DNA of 64,000 nucleotides from Streptomyces abyssomicinicus (GCF_008974245.1 NZ_BBZI01000014.1:186001-250000), one strand, 5' to 3'. Positions 17,690 to 26,715 are shown, numbered from the stretch's first letter. Notes: generated from the letters alone by a model not told the origin. Translations and numbers: made by a program.

Positions 17690-18553
17690 TCACGGGGCGG
17701 GGACGGTCACCACCGGGCAGTGGGCCCGGTGCAGCAGCCCGCGCACCACGGAGCCCACGCGCATGCCGGTGTAGCCGCCGCGTCCCCGCCGCCCGACGAC
17801 CACGGCGAGGGCGTGCTCGGCGGCCTCGGCCAGTACCTCGACCGGTGAGCCCTCGGTGACCTCGTGGGTCACGGGCACGTCCGGGTACAGCTCCGCGAAC
17901 ACGAGGGTGGCCTCGGTGAGCCGCTGACGCGCGGCCTGGAACAGCGACGTGTGGTCGGGGCGCCTGGTGAAGACCGGCGGCTGCCAGACGGCCACGGTCC
18001 GCAGTCCGCAGCCGCGGACGTGCGCCTCCTCGAAGGCGAAGGCCAGCGCGGCCTGCGAGGCCTCGCTCCCGTCCACCCCGACGACCAGCTGGGGCGAGGC
18101 CTGCGTGGTGTGCTCCGTGTCGCCCACCACGGCGACCGGGCACCGCGCCTGCGCGGTGACGGGGACGACGAGCGAACCCGCGCTCAGGAACTCCTCGGTC
18201 CGGCTCAGGTGGCGGGAGCCGAGCACGACCATCTCCGCCTCCGCCGACAGCTGGGCCATCACCTGCGCCGGGTTCCCCTCCAGGAGCGCGCTGGTGACCG
18301 GGACGCCGGGAGCACGGTCGTGGGCCCGGAGCGCCGCGGCCTCCAGGGCGTTCCTGCCCGCGACCGCCCGCGCCTGGAAACGGGGGGTGTCGTCGACGTG
18401 CTGGGTGTCCCGTGGCGGGGGCACGGCGACCGCCAGACGCAGGGCCGACCCGCGCCGTTCGGCCGCGTCGGCGGCCCACGACACGGCGAGGCCCCAGTTC
18501 CTGGCCGGGTCGACCCCGACGACGATCTCCGGACGTTCCGTCGTGTCGGTCAT
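17690..18553 (-). CDS. Tandem-domain universal stress protein
   Basis: 287 residues with two Usp domains. Domain 1 begins IVVGVDPARNWGLAVSWAA and domain 2 LVVGVDGSEASQAALAFAF; the second carries the ATP-binding signature GRRGRGGYTGMRVGSVVRG near the C-terminus, the first a variant (GSRHLSRTEEFLSAGSLVV). ATG 18553 gives the usual MTDTTERPEIVVGVD start; the open frame extends upstream without homology. It is divergent from an Acg-type nitroreductase. USP-Acg pairs are typical of hypoxia/dormancy regulons (DevR/OsdR) in actinobacteria. A GGGGCACCGGGCCC sequence at 18589-18602 fits a loose GGGNC-N4-GNCCC pattern but is weak evidence in such GC-rich DNA. Confidence 0.9.
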   Translation of the reverse strand: MTDTTERPEIVVGVDPARNWGLAVSWAADAAERRGSALRLAVAVPPPRDTQHVDDTPRFQARAVAGRNALEAAALRAHDRAPGVPVTSALLEGNPAQVMAQLSAEAEMVVLGSRHLSRTEEFLSAGSLVVPVTAQARCPVAVVGDTEHTTQASPQLVVGVDGSEASQAALAFAFEEAHVRGCGLRTVAVWQPPVFTRRPDHTSLFQAARQRLTEATLVFAELYPDVPVTHEVTEGSPVEVLAEAAEHALAVVVGRRGRGGYTGMRVGSVVRGLLHRAHCPVVTVPAP

Positions 18554-18824
18554 GATCCTCTCCCGATCGGGTGCCCGGGCGCTTCTCCGGGGCACCGGGC
18601 CCGGGCCGGCCACGGGCACGACAGGCGGCGTACCGGCGCCGTCGGCCACGACCCCTCAAGGGTTTCACGAACGGGCGCCGCCGCAACCGGGCCTCCGCCT
18701 CCGGTGAGGCACTCGCGCGGAAGGGGGAACCCGGGAGGCCGACGGCGTTCTCGGGGAGCGGGGCGCGCCGGTGGGCTCCGGAGTGCCGCGCCGCCGTCCG
18801 ACGCCGGAGCCCAAGGAGACCACC

Positions 18825-19817
18825 ATGCCGATGCCGCACATCTCCCCGCCGACGGTCCGCGGCCTCGTCCGCGACGCCGCCACCGCCCCCTCCATGCACA
18901 ACGCCCAGCCCTGGCGCTTCGTCTACCACCGCAACGCCGGCGTACTGGACCTCAGGTCCGACGCCGCGCGCGACATGACGTACGCCGACCCGGACAACCG
19001 GGCCCAGTACCTCGGCTGCGGAGCCGCCCTGCTCAACCTCCGGGTCGCGGCCGCCCACAACGGCCTGGTCATGCACACCTCCCTGCTGCCCGACGCGGAC
19101 GACCCCCGGCTGGTCGCCCGCATACGCCCGGGCACGGCCGGGACCGCCGCGGCCACCGGAGCCCTGGCGAGCCTGTACCCGGCCCTGTCCCGCCGCCACA
19201 CCAGCCGGCTGCCCTTCGAGGACCACCCCCTGCCCGACGAACTGAAGCAGCTCCTGGCCCGCGAGGCCGAGGCGGAGGGGGCGCGCCTGCTGTTCCCCGG
19301 CGGCTGGCACGTCCGCTTCCTGCTCGACCTCATCGCCGAGGCCGAGACCTACGCCGAGCACGCCGGCGACCCCGACGAGGCCCGCTGGCTGCGCGGCGCG
19401 ACGGCGCCGGAGGCGGCCGACGACGGCGTGCCCTGGTCCGCCGTCGGCCCGGCGAGCGAGGACACCGCCTGGCACACCCGCGACTTCGGGCGCGGCGCCG
19501 GCCGGGACAGGTCCGCCGCCAGGTTCGAACGCCGGCCCCAGCTGGCCGTCCTCTCCACGGCCGACGACGACCCGCCGCGGTGGGTCGTCGCGGGCCAGGC
19601 ACTGGAGCGCGTCCTGCTGGCGGCCACCACGGTCCATGTGGCGACGGGCCTGACGACCCAGCCGCTGGAGCGCCAGTCCCTGCGCTGGCTGCTGCGGGAC
19701 CCCGTCCGCGGCGGCGGAGCCGTGCAGATGCTGCTGCGCCTGGGCTACGGCCAGGGCTCCACCGGGGCCGTGACGCGGCGCCGCCCGGTCGACGACATCC
19801 TCGACCTCGAACCGTGA
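18825..19817 (+). CDS. Acg-family nitroreductase-like flavoprotein
   Basis: 330 residues. The N-terminal APSMHNAQPWRF motif and the later ATGLTTQPLE segment are characteristic of Acg/nitroreductase-fold proteins, which bind FMN and are induced in dormancy; many lack true nitroreductase activity. ATG 18825 has an AAGGAGA ribosome-binding site five bases upstream and removes a non-homologous N-terminal extension. It is transcribed away from the universal stress gene, and the 271-base intergenic region presumably controls both. Confidence 0.88.
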   Translation: MPMPHISPPTVRGLVRDAATAPSMHNAQPWRFVYHRNAGVLDLRSDAARDMTYADPDNRAQYLGCGAALLNLRVAAAHNGLVMHTSLLPDADDPRLVARIRPGTAGTAAATGALASLYPALSRRHTSRLPFEDHPLPDELKQLLAREAEAEGARLLFPGGWHVRFLLDLIAEAETYAEHAGDPDEARWLRGATAPEAADDGVPWSAVGPASEDTAWHTRDFGRGAGRDRSAARFERRPQLAVLSTADDDPPRWVVAGQALERVLLAATTVHVATGLTTQPLERQSLRWLLRDPVRGGGAVQMLLRLGYGQGSTGAVTRRRPVDDILDLEP

Positions 19818-19906
19818 GGGGCGCCGTCGGCCGGTGCCCGCGTCCGGCCGCGGGCACCGGCCGCACCCCGGACTGATAGCCTCACCGGGCCAGTCGAGCC
19901 ACACCC

Positions 19907-20040
19907 GAGGCCAGGGAATCCGGTGCGAATCCGGAACTGACGCGCAGCGGTGAGGGGGACGGGCGGGGCACGACGCCACTGGGAGACCGGGAAGGCGCCC
20001 CGGCCGGACGAACCCGAGTCCGAAGACCTGCTGGCACCTC
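19907..20040 (+). ncRNA. Cobalamin riboswitch
   Basis: The classic elements occur in order: CCGGTGCGAATCCGG (from 19920), CGCAGCGGTGA (19942-19952), the GCCACTG box (19975-19981) and CCGAAGACCTGC (20020-20031). The outer helix can form between GAGGCCAG (19907-19914) and CTGG plus CCTC (20031-20040). It lies directly upstream of a binding-protein/permease/ATPase operon, so cobalamin (or cobinamide) should repress that operon. This fixes the importer's substrate class much better than protein similarity does. Confidence 0.93.
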
Positions 20041-20058
20041 CGTGCCCCGGCACGGAGG
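20037..20058 (+). terminator. Hairpin directly 3' of the cobalamin aptamer
   Basis: CCTCCGTGC (20037-20045) pairs with GCACGGAGG (20050-20058) around a four-base loop. Its 5' arm shares four bases with the outermost aptamer helix, so the two structures compete. No U-run follows; it may act as terminator or as part of the expression platform. Confidence 0.55.
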
Positions 20059-20109
20059 ACGTCCACAGGCCAGGCTCCGCGTACGAGCCCCGACTCCCGA
20101 GGCATACCC

Positions 20110-21174
20110 ATGCTGCGTACCCATGCCCTGTTCCGTGCTCCGGCCTCCCTCCGTCGCCCGGCGCTCCTCCTCACGTCGGCGCTGGTGCTCGCCGCCTGCG
20201 GCCCCTCCGGCGGCGACGGCGCGCGGCCGGCGAGCGGCGCCTCCGCCGGCTACCCGGTGACCATCGACAACTGCGGCCACCGGGTCACGCTGACCTCCGC
20301 CCCGCGGCGGGCGGTCTCCCTCAACCAGGGCACCACCGAGATCCTGCTCGCCCTCGGCCTCGCCGACCGCATGGCCGGCACGGCCACCTGGACCGACCCG
20401 GTGATGAAGGGACTGGAGGAGGCCGAGGCGGGAGTGGAGCGGCTCGCGGACGACCGTCCCTCCTTCGAGAAGGTCCTGGACGCCGAACCCGACTTCGTCA
20501 CCGCCTCGTTCGTCTCCACGCTCGGCCAGGGCGGCGTCGCCACCCGCGAGCAGTTCGAGCGACTGGGCGTCCCCGCGTACGTCTCGCCGTCCGACTGCTC
20601 CGCGGGCAAGGACAACGACAGCGGGGGAGACGGATCGAGGAGCGAGCCGCTCACCCTGGACACGGTGTACGGCGAAGTGCGCGACCTGGCCCGGGTGTTC
20701 GGCGTCGAGGAGCGCGGCGAGAAACTCGTCGCGGAGATGAAGGAGCGGGTGCGCGGGGCGACCGACGGGCTGAACGCCTCCGACGTCTCCCTGATGTACT
20801 GGTTCGCCGACTCCCGGTCCCCCTACCTGGCCGGCTGCTGCGGCGCCCCGGGCGCCATCACCCGCGCCGTCGGCGCGCGGAACGCCTTCGACGACACCCA
20901 CGACGAGTGGCCGCAGATCAACTGGGAGACCGTCGCCGACCGCGACCCGGACGTCATCGTCCTCGGGGACCTGACCCGCCGGTCCCAGACCGCCGAGTCC
21001 GCCGAGGCGAAGATCCGCTTCCTGGAGACGAACCCCGCCACGCGCAACCTGGCCGCCGTGCGGGACCGGCGGTACATCCTGGTGAGCGGGCAGGCGATGA
21101 ACCCCTCCCTGCGCACCGTCGAGGGGATCGAACAGGTCGCCGCCGGCCTGCGCGCCTTCGGACTCGCCGAATGA
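20110..21174 (+). CDS. Cobalamin-type ABC importer, substrate-binding lipoprotein
   Basis: 354 residues, BtuF-like. Signal peptide with lipobox LVLAAC (Cys about 31), then a class III binding-protein body (PRRAVSLNQGTTEILLALGLADRMAG; WPQINWETVADRDPDVIVLGD). It is the first gene after the cobalamin riboswitch, and its stop overlaps the permease ATG. ATG 20110 has a GAGG ribosome-binding site about seven bases upstream. A CCGAPGAITRAVGARNAFDD segment aligns with the ligand-cleft region of the family. Confidence 0.9.
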   Translation: MLRTHALFRAPASLRRPALLLTSALVLAACGPSGGDGARPASGASAGYPVTIDNCGHRVTLTSAPRRAVSLNQGTTEILLALGLADRMAGTATWTDPVMKGLEEAEAGVERLADDRPSFEKVLDAEPDFVTASFVSTLGQGGVATREQFERLGVPAYVSPSDCSAGKDNDSGGDGSRSEPLTLDTVYGEVRDLARVFGVEERGEKLVAEMKERVRGATDGLNASDVSLMYWFADSRSPYLAGCCGAPGAITRAVGARNAFDDTHDEWPQINWETVADRDPDVIVLGDLTRRSQTAESAEAKIRFLETNPATRNLAAVRDRRYILVSGQAMNPSLRTVEGIEQVAAGLRAFGLAE

Positions 21175-22190
21175 GGCTCCGCGCGCCGTTGTCGGCCGGC
21201 GCCGGACTGGCCGCGTTGCTCGCCTCGGTCGCCGTGGCCGTGACGTTCGGGCCCGCCGACATCTCCACGGGGGACGTGTGGGGCTCCGTCGCCGCCCATC
21301 TCGGCCTCGGCGGGGACGGGGCCACCGTGACGCCGCTGCGGGACGGCATCGTCTGGAACCTGCGGATGCCGCGCACCCTGCTCGCCGCCGTCTGCGGGGC
21401 CGGGCTCGCGGTGTGCGGGACGGTGATGCAGTCGCTGCTGCGCAACCCGCTGGCCGATCCCTTCGTGCTCGGTGTGTCCTCCGGCGCGTCCACCGGAGCG
21501 GTCGCCGTGGTCGTGCTGGGGGCGGGCGGGGGAGTGGTGTCCCTGTCGGCGGGCGCGTTCCTCGGGGCGCTGCTCTCCTTCGCCCTGGTGCTGCTGATCG
21601 GCCACACCTCCGGCGGCGGCACCGACCGGGTGGTGCTGTCCGGGGTGGCGGCCATGCAACTCTTCTCCGCACTGACCTCGTTCATCGTGATGACCTCCGC
21701 GGACGCCGAGACCACCCGGGGCGTGCTGTTCTGGCTGCTGGGTTCCCTGACGGGCGCCGACTGGGGGCAACTGCTGTTCTGCGCGGCCGTGCTCGCCGTC
21801 GTCCTGGCCGTCTGCCTCGGACACGCCCGCACGCTGGACGCCTTCGCCTTCGGGGACGAGGCCGCCGCCGGCCTCGGGATCCGGGTCGCCCGCACCCGCC
21901 TGATCCTGCTCTCCGCGACGGCGCTGCTCACCGCCGCCCTGGTCAGCTGCGTCGGCGCGATCGGCTTCGTCGGCCTGGTCCTCCCGCACGCCACCCGCCT
22001 CCTCACCGGCTCCGGCCACGCCCGCCTGCTGCCGGCGGTGGCGCTGACCGGGGCCGTTTTCCTGGTGTGGGTGGACACCGCGGCCCGCACGCTCCTCGAC
22101 CCACGGGAGGTCCCGGTGGGCGTGGTGACGTCCCTGATCGGCGTGCCGGCCTTCGTGGCCGTGCTCCACCGCGGACGGAGGAGGACATGA
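21171..22190 (+). CDS. Cobalamin-type ABC importer, permease (BtuC-like)
   Basis: 339-residue FecCD-family permease with about ten hydrophobic segments and the same RNPLADPFVLGVSSGAS signature as the permease at the left edge of the window. The ATG overlaps the binding-protein stop (ATGA), and the TGA overlaps the ATPase start. Under riboswitch control as part of a three-gene operon. The two FecCD permeases in this window are paralogues with different control. Confidence 0.93.
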   Translation: MRLRAPLSAGAGLAALLASVAVAVTFGPADISTGDVWGSVAAHLGLGGDGATVTPLRDGIVWNLRMPRTLLAAVCGAGLAVCGTVMQSLLRNPLADPFVLGVSSGASTGAVAVVVLGAGGGVVSLSAGAFLGALLSFALVLLIGHTSGGGTDRVVLSGVAAMQLFSALTSFIVMTSADAETTRGVLFWLLGSLTGADWGQLLFCAAVLAVVLAVCLGHARTLDAFAFGDEAAAGLGIRVARTRLILLSATALLTAALVSCVGAIGFVGLVLPHATRLLTGSGHARLLPAVALTGAVFLVWVDTAARTLLDPREVPVGVVTSLIGVPAFVAVLHRGRRRT

Positions 22191-22981
22191 CCGGCCTGCG
22201 CGCGGACCGCGTGGTGCGGCGCGCCGGCGACAAGGTCCTCGTGGACGGCGTCACGCTCACCCTGCGCCCCGGCGAGACGGTCGGTCTGCTCGGCCCGAAC
22301 GGCTCGGGGAAGTCGACCCTGCTGCGGATGCTGGCCGGGGTGCTCGCCCCCACGTCCGGAGTCGTCACGCTGGACGGCCGCCCGCTCACCGCGGTGGGCC
22401 GCCGGGTCACCGCCCGCCGCGTGGCCACCGTCGAGCAGCACGCGCACACGCAGACCGAACTGACCGTCCGGGAGGTCGTCGCCCTCGGCCGCGTGCCGCA
22501 CCGCGGCGCCTGGACGCCGGCCACGGCGGCCGACGCGCACGCCGTCGCCCGGGCGCTGGAACGCGTCGGACTGACCGGCCGGGCCGGCCAGTCCTGGCAC
22601 ACCCTCTCCGGCGGCGAGCGCCAACGCGCCCAGATCGCCCGCGCGCTCGCCCAGGAACCCCGTGAGCTCCTCCTCGACGAACCCACCAACCACCTGGACA
22701 TCCAGCACCAGCTCGACCTGCTCGACCTCGTCGCGAGCCTGCCGGTCACCACCGTGATCGCCCTGCACGACCTGAACCTCGCCGCGATGTACTGCGACCG
22801 CCTGCTCGTCCTCTGCGAGGGGCGCGCGGTCACCGAGGGCACCCCCGCCGAGGTCCTGACCCCCGCCCTCATCGAGCGGGTCCACGGCGTCCGCGCCGAG
22901 GTCACCCACGGCCCCGGCCATCCGGTGATCCGCTTCCTGCGCCCGGCGGACCGGGACGGCCGTCCCGCGGGGGAGGGATGA
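22187..22981 (+). CDS. Cobalamin-type ABC importer, ATP-binding protein (BtuD-like)
   Basis: 264 residues. Walker A GPNGSGKST, signature LSGGERQR and Walker B LLLDEPTNHLD are intact. The start codon overlaps the permease stop, so translation is coupled. It completes the riboswitch-controlled importer; the following gene is on the opposite strand. Confidence 0.93.
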   Translation: MTGLRADRVVRRAGDKVLVDGVTLTLRPGETVGLLGPNGSGKSTLLRMLAGVLAPTSGVVTLDGRPLTAVGRRVTARRVATVEQHAHTQTELTVREVVALGRVPHRGAWTPATAADAHAVARALERVGLTGRAGQSWHTLSGGERQRAQIARALAQEPRELLLDEPTNHLDIQHQLDLLDLVASLPVTTVIALHDLNLAAMYCDRLLVLCEGRAVTEGTPAEVLTPALIERVHGVRAEVTHGPGHPVIRFLRPADRDGRPAGEG

Positions 22982-23013
22982 CGGACGCCGCCGCCGGGCC
23001 GTGGACCGGCCCT

Positions 23014-23583
23014 TCAGGTCCCGGGCGCCAGGTCGTCGAGCTCCCTGCGCACCTGCCCGGTGTCCAGCCGCAGTCCCCACGCGTTGCGGCGGCGCACGGC
23101 CGCCAGCTCCGACTCCAGCGGGGACGGCGGCACCGCGAGGACGGGGCAGGCGGCCCGGGCGAGGCAGTGGCGGCTCACCGAGGGCCACAGCGCGCGGCGC
23201 AGCCGGCCGCGTCGTCCGGCGCCGACCACCAGGAGGTCGGCCTCCCGGCACGCGATCCGCAGCAGCGTCCGCCCGGGGGAGCCGCGGGCGATCAGGGCCT
23301 GGCCGGGCAGCGCGAGGCCGGCGCCGCCGAACACGTCGCGCAGGGCCCGGACCAGTCTCTCCCGCGCCAGCAGTTCCCACTCGTCGGTCAGCGTGAGCGT
23401 CGCGGCCGGCGACCGGAGCGCGGCGGCCTCCGCACCGGGCGGCTCCCAGGCCAGCACCGGCCACAGCTCGGCCCCACGGCGCCCCGCCTCCTCGGCGGCC
23501 CGGCGCAACGCGGTGAGACTGCCCGGCGAGCCGCTCACCCCCACGACGACACGAGCGGCCACGGGCACACCGGTCCGGGACAT
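23014..23583 (-). CDS. Universal stress protein, single domain
   Basis: 189 residues: one Usp domain beginning VVVGVSGSPGSLTALRRAAEE, then DLLVVGAGRRGRLRRALWPSVSRHCLARAACPVLAVP, a divergent form of the ATP-binding GxxGxxxxxxGS(V/T) signature, and a charged C-terminal tail of about 35 residues. ATG 23583 is chosen at the family N-terminus. It ends 33 bases from the BtuD-like gene, tail to tail. Confidence 0.85.
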   Translation of the reverse strand: MSRTGVPVAARVVVGVSGSPGSLTALRRAAEEAGRRGAELWPVLAWEPPGAEAAALRSPAATLTLTDEWELLARERLVRALRDVFGGAGLALPGQALIARGSPGRTLLRIACREADLLVVGAGRRGRLRRALWPSVSRHCLARAACPVLAVPPSPLESELAAVRRRNAWGLRLDTGQVRRELDDLAPGT

Positions 23584-23907
23584 CTCTCCTCCTCCCCACA
23601 CCGGCGGTGACGTTCCACCGGCACGTCCTGTCGAAGACCCTGCCGCGGCGGTTCTGCCGCGGGTTCCCATCCCACTCCGGAGAACCGTGTGCGGAAAAGG
23701 CCGGGCCGCCGGTCTTGGCGCACCTCTGACGGCGCCCGGCGGCGCCGCCCACCAGGCGCGTCAGCAACCCGTCAACGCCGGGCCGGTTCGCGTCAGCATC
23801 CCGTCAGGAGCCCGCCGTACCGGGTGGCGACGGGCATAGCGTCCATGACGAGCCCCGGTCCGCCTCCCCGCGACCGGGGCGCCCAGCTCCCCTCCCGGAG
23901 GTGTCCC
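23584..23907. other. Divergent intergenic region with an 18-bp direct repeat
   Basis: Lies between the universal stress gene and the SAV_915-like gene. CGCGTCAGCAACCCGTCA (23757-23774) recurs as CGCGTCAGCATCCCGTCA (23789-23806), 17 of 18 identical, starts 32 bp apart (about three helical turns). This looks like a two-site binding region for an unidentified regulator. No other structure was recognised. Confidence 0.55.
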
Positions 23908-24348
23908 ATGGACGAACAGTTGCACGACGAAGACCCCGAGCCCTCCGAACGGTTCCCGGCCGGGCCCCTGTACGTCCCGGTCCGGCCGGGCCCCTCCGGA
24001 TGTGCGGCCCGCCTGTTCCGCACCCCCCTCGGCGCCCGCACGGCCGTCGGCTTCAGCTCCGGAAGCAGGCTCGCGGCGACGCTCGGACACGACCACGCGT
24101 GGATCCGCCTCGCCGAGCCGGCGCTGCGCGCGCTGACCGCACCGCTCGGGTTCACCACCGTCACGGTCGATCCGCTGTTCACGGCCCCGGCCCCGGCGCC
24201 GGCCGGGCGGGCGGTCCCCGACACCATCCCCGACACGGTCCCGGGCGCGGTTCCGGGCGCGGTTGCGGACAAGGTCCCCGGCGTGGTCCGCAGCGCGCTC
24301 CCGGGCGTCCCCGCCCAGCGCCTCGGCCGAAAGGGGACCGGACGATGA
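23908..24348 (+). CDS. SAV_915-like small hypothetical protein
   Basis: 146 residues. The core (LYVPVRPGPSGCAARLFRTPLG, GARTAVGFSS, LAATLGHDHAWIRLAEPALRALTAPLG) resembles the Streptomyces SAV_915 family, often near stress or redox genes; function unknown. The tail is low-complexity Ala/Pro/Val (repeats of TVPGAVPGAV type). ATG 23908 has a GGAGG ribosome-binding site six bases upstream. The stop overlaps the start of the decarboxylase gene, so the two are coupled. Confidence 0.7.
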   Translation: MDEQLHDEDPEPSERFPAGPLYVPVRPGPSGCAARLFRTPLGARTAVGFSSGSRLAATLGHDHAWIRLAEPALRALTAPLGFTTVTVDPLFTAPAPAPAGRAVPDTIPDTVPGAVPGAVADKVPGVVRSALPGVPAQRLGRKGTGR

Positions 24349-25679
24349 CCGTCGTGCACGGACCCGCCGTCCCCGCGGCCGGTGCCGACCTGTCGGTGTG
24401 GCCCGCCTCGGCCACCGAGTCGCGCCCCGGCGACCTGGCGGTGGGCGGCGTACCGCTCACGGAGGTGGCCGACCGCTACGGCACCCCCGTCTACGTCCTC
24501 GACGAGGCGGAGGTGCGCGAGCGCTGCCGCACCTACCGTGCGACGTTCCCGGACGCCGAGGTCCTCTACGCGGCGAAGGCGTTCCTGTGCCGGGCCATGG
24601 TCCGCTGGGCGGACGAGGAAGGCCTCGGGATGGACGTCTGCTCGGCCGGCGAGCTGGAGTTCGCGGTGGCCGCCGGCTTCCCGCCGGAGCGGATGGTGCT
24701 GCACGGCAACGCCAAGTCCCCGCGGGACCTGGAGACGGCCCTGCGCCTGGGGGTCGGCCGCGTCGTCATCGACAGCCCTTCGGAGATCGCCAGGCTGGCC
24801 GCCGCCGTGGGGCCCGGCCGCCGCCAGAAGGTCATGGTGCGCGTGGTGCCCGGGATCAGCGCGGGGGGCCACGAGAAGGTGCGCACCGGCACGGACGACC
24901 AGAAGTTCGGGCTCTCCATCGCCGACGGCCACGCCCAGCACGCCGTCACCCGCGTCCTCGGCCAGCCGCGGCTCGAGCTCACCGGCCTGCACTGCCACCT
25001 GGGCTCCCAGATCACGAGCGTCAGACCGTACGTCGCGGCGGTCCGCCGCGTCGTCGGCCTGATGGCCCGGCTGCGCGAGCAGCACGGCCTGGTCCTGTCC
25101 GAACTCGACCTCGGCGGCGGCCACGGCATCGCCTACCGCCCGGGCGAGGACGCCCTGGACCTGACGGCACTGTCCCGCGCGGTGCGCGCCGAACTCGCCG
25201 ACGCCTGCGCCTCGGCCGGGCTCCCCGTCCCCCGGCTGGCCGTCGAGCCGGGGCGGGCGGTCGTGGGCCCCGCCGGCGTGGCCCTGTACCGCGTGCTGGC
25301 CGTGAAGCGCTCGGGCGGGACGGTGTTCGTGGCGGTGGACGGAGGGATGAGCGACAACCCCCGCCCGGCCCTGTACGGCGTCCGCTACGCACCCCGCCTG
25401 ATCGGCCGGCGCGGCGCCGCGGACCCGGTGCGGGTCACCGTGGTGGGCCGGCACTGCGAGGCGGGCGACGTCCTGGCCGCCGACGCCGAACTGCCCGCCG
25501 ACGTCCGCCCCGGCGACCTGCTCGCCGTCCCGGTGGCGGGCGCCTACCACCTCTCCATGTCCTCCGGCTACAACCTGGTCGGCCGGCCCCCGGTGGCCGC
25601 CGTACGGGACGGGCGCGCCCGCCTGCTGGTCCGCCGTGAGTCCATGGAGGACCTCCGCGCCCGGGACGTGGGCCTGTAG
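24345..25679 (+). CDS. lysA: Diaminopimelate decarboxylase-like PLP enzyme
   Basis: 444 residues, fold-type III alanine-racemase-like PLP decarboxylase. The PLP lysine is K78 (VLYAAKAF); the barrel carries HCHLGSQI and LDLGGGHGIAY (phosphate loop); VEPGRAVVG and the catalytic Cys in GRHCEAGD follow. These match the last step of lysine synthesis (meso-diaminopimelate to lysine). Its coupling to a stress-linked small protein rather than to thrB/hom genes is unusual, so it may be a second copy acting on a related amino acid. Confidence 0.88.
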   Translation: MTVVHGPAVPAAGADLSVWPASATESRPGDLAVGGVPLTEVADRYGTPVYVLDEAEVRERCRTYRATFPDAEVLYAAKAFLCRAMVRWADEEGLGMDVCSAGELEFAVAAGFPPERMVLHGNAKSPRDLETALRLGVGRVVIDSPSEIARLAAAVGPGRRQKVMVRVVPGISAGGHEKVRTGTDDQKFGLSIADGHAQHAVTRVLGQPRLELTGLHCHLGSQITSVRPYVAAVRRVVGLMARLREQHGLVLSELDLGGGHGIAYRPGEDALDLTALSRAVRAELADACASAGLPVPRLAVEPGRAVVGPAGVALYRVLAVKRSGGTVFVAVDGGMSDNPRPALYGVRYAPRLIGRRGAADPVRVTVVGRHCEAGDVLAADAELPADVRPGDLLAVPVAGAYHLSMSSGYNLVGRPPVAAVRDGRARLLVRRESMEDLRARDVGL

Positions 25680-26031
25680 CGGGCCCGGAGGACGCCCGCC
25701 CCGGACGCCGGACGCCCGCCCCCGACGCCCGGGGCGGGCGTCCGGCATGCCCTTCGGCGGGTGCCGCTTTCGGCGGCCCGGCAACGGGAACCCGGCCGGT
25801 GACGGACCGGCCCACGGCCGGTCACCGGCCGTCCCGGCCGCGGCCCCTCCGACGTGCCGCCCCGGTGCGGCGCCAACAACGCGTAAAGATCACCACCGAG
25901 GTCGTATGGGATGTGTCAAGAGGAGTCGAATCGGGGTGGTTACAGGCGTTTGCTGTTCGTCGTCCGGTTCGGTACCCGCCCGCCCTCGGGAGCCGTCCGG
26001 CCACGCCGAACGACAGGGGAGGCTCCCACAC
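25680..26031. other. Intergenic region upstream of kdpE
   Basis: About 350 bases: the terminator hairpin, a second short GC-rich inverted repeat around 25811-25845 (CCGGTCACCGG area), then a less GC-rich stretch (about 25878-25970) that should contain the kdpED promoter. No gene recognised. Confidence 0.5.
25690..25743 (+). terminator. GC-rich inverted repeat after the decarboxylase gene
   Basis: GGACGCCCGCCCC (25690-25702) is complementary to GGGGCGGGCGTCC (25731-25743); an internal second copy of the left arm at about 25709-25721 could pair instead. No U-run, as is normal in Streptomyces. Probable terminator. Confidence 0.7.
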
Positions 26032-26715
26032 ATGACCCGCGTACTGGTGGTCGAGGACGACCCGCAGCTCGTACGGGCCCTGGTGCTCAATCTGCAGGCC
26101 CGCCAGTACCGGGTGGACGCGGCGGCGGACGGGGCCAGCGGCATCCGGCTGGCCGTCGCACGGTGGCCGGACGTGGTCGTCTTGGACCTCGGTCTGCCCG
26201 ACATGGACGGCGTGGAGGTCATCGAGGCGCTGCGCGGCTGGACCCGGGTGCCGATCCTCGTCCTGTCGGCGCGCGACGCGTCGGGCGAGAAGGTCGCCGC
26301 CCTGGACGCCGGGGCGGACGACTACATCACCAAGCCCTTCAGCATGGACGAGCTCCTGGCCCGGCTGCGCGCCGCCGTCCGCCGCAAGGAGGCCGCGCCC
26401 CTGGCGTCGGAGACGGCGGTCGTGGAGACCGACGCCTTCACCGTCGACCTGCTGGCCAAGAAGGCCACCCGGGGCGGCCAGGACATCCGGCTCACCCCCA
26501 CCGAGTGGCACCTGCTGGAGATCCTGGTCACCAACCCGGGCCGGCTCGTCACCCAGAAGCAGCTGCTCCACGAGGTGTGGGGCGCCTACCACGGCAGCCG
26601 GACCAACTACCTGAGGGTCTACATGGCCCAGCTGCGCCGCAAGCTGGAGGCGGACCCCTCCCGGCCCCGGCACCTGATCACCGAGCCCGGCATGGGTTAC
26701 CGCTTCGAACCGTGA
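26032..26715 (+). CDS. kdpE: KdpE response regulator
   Basis: 227 residues. Receiver domain with phosphoacceptor D52 (VVVLDLGLPD), acidic pocket E8-D9-D10 and switch Lys in YITKPF; OmpR/PhoB winged helix in the C-terminal half (LTPTEWHLLEILVTNPGRLVT, TNYLRVYMAQLRRKLE). Activates the kdp transport operon on potassium limitation or osmotic stress. ATG 26032 gives the normal start. The kdpD gene follows directly, so regulator and sensor lie upstream of the structural genes, an actinobacterial arrangement. Confidence 0.95.
   Translation: MTRVLVVEDDPQLVRALVLNLQARQYRVDAAADGASGIRLAVARWPDVVVLDLGLPDMDGVEVIEALRGWTRVPILVLSARDASGEKVAALDAGADDYITKPFSMDELLARLRAAVRRKEAAPLASETAVVETDAFTVDLLAKKATRGGQDIRLTPTEWHLLEILVTNPGRLVTQKQLLHEVWGAYHGSRTNYLRVYMAQLRRKLEADPSRPRHLITEPGMGYRFEP

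Noticed and set aside
18589..18602. GGGGCACCGGGCCC as a DevR/OsdR box for the universal stress/Acg pair
   Set aside because: It fits only a loose GGGNC-N4-GNCCC pattern that is expected by chance in DNA this GC-rich.
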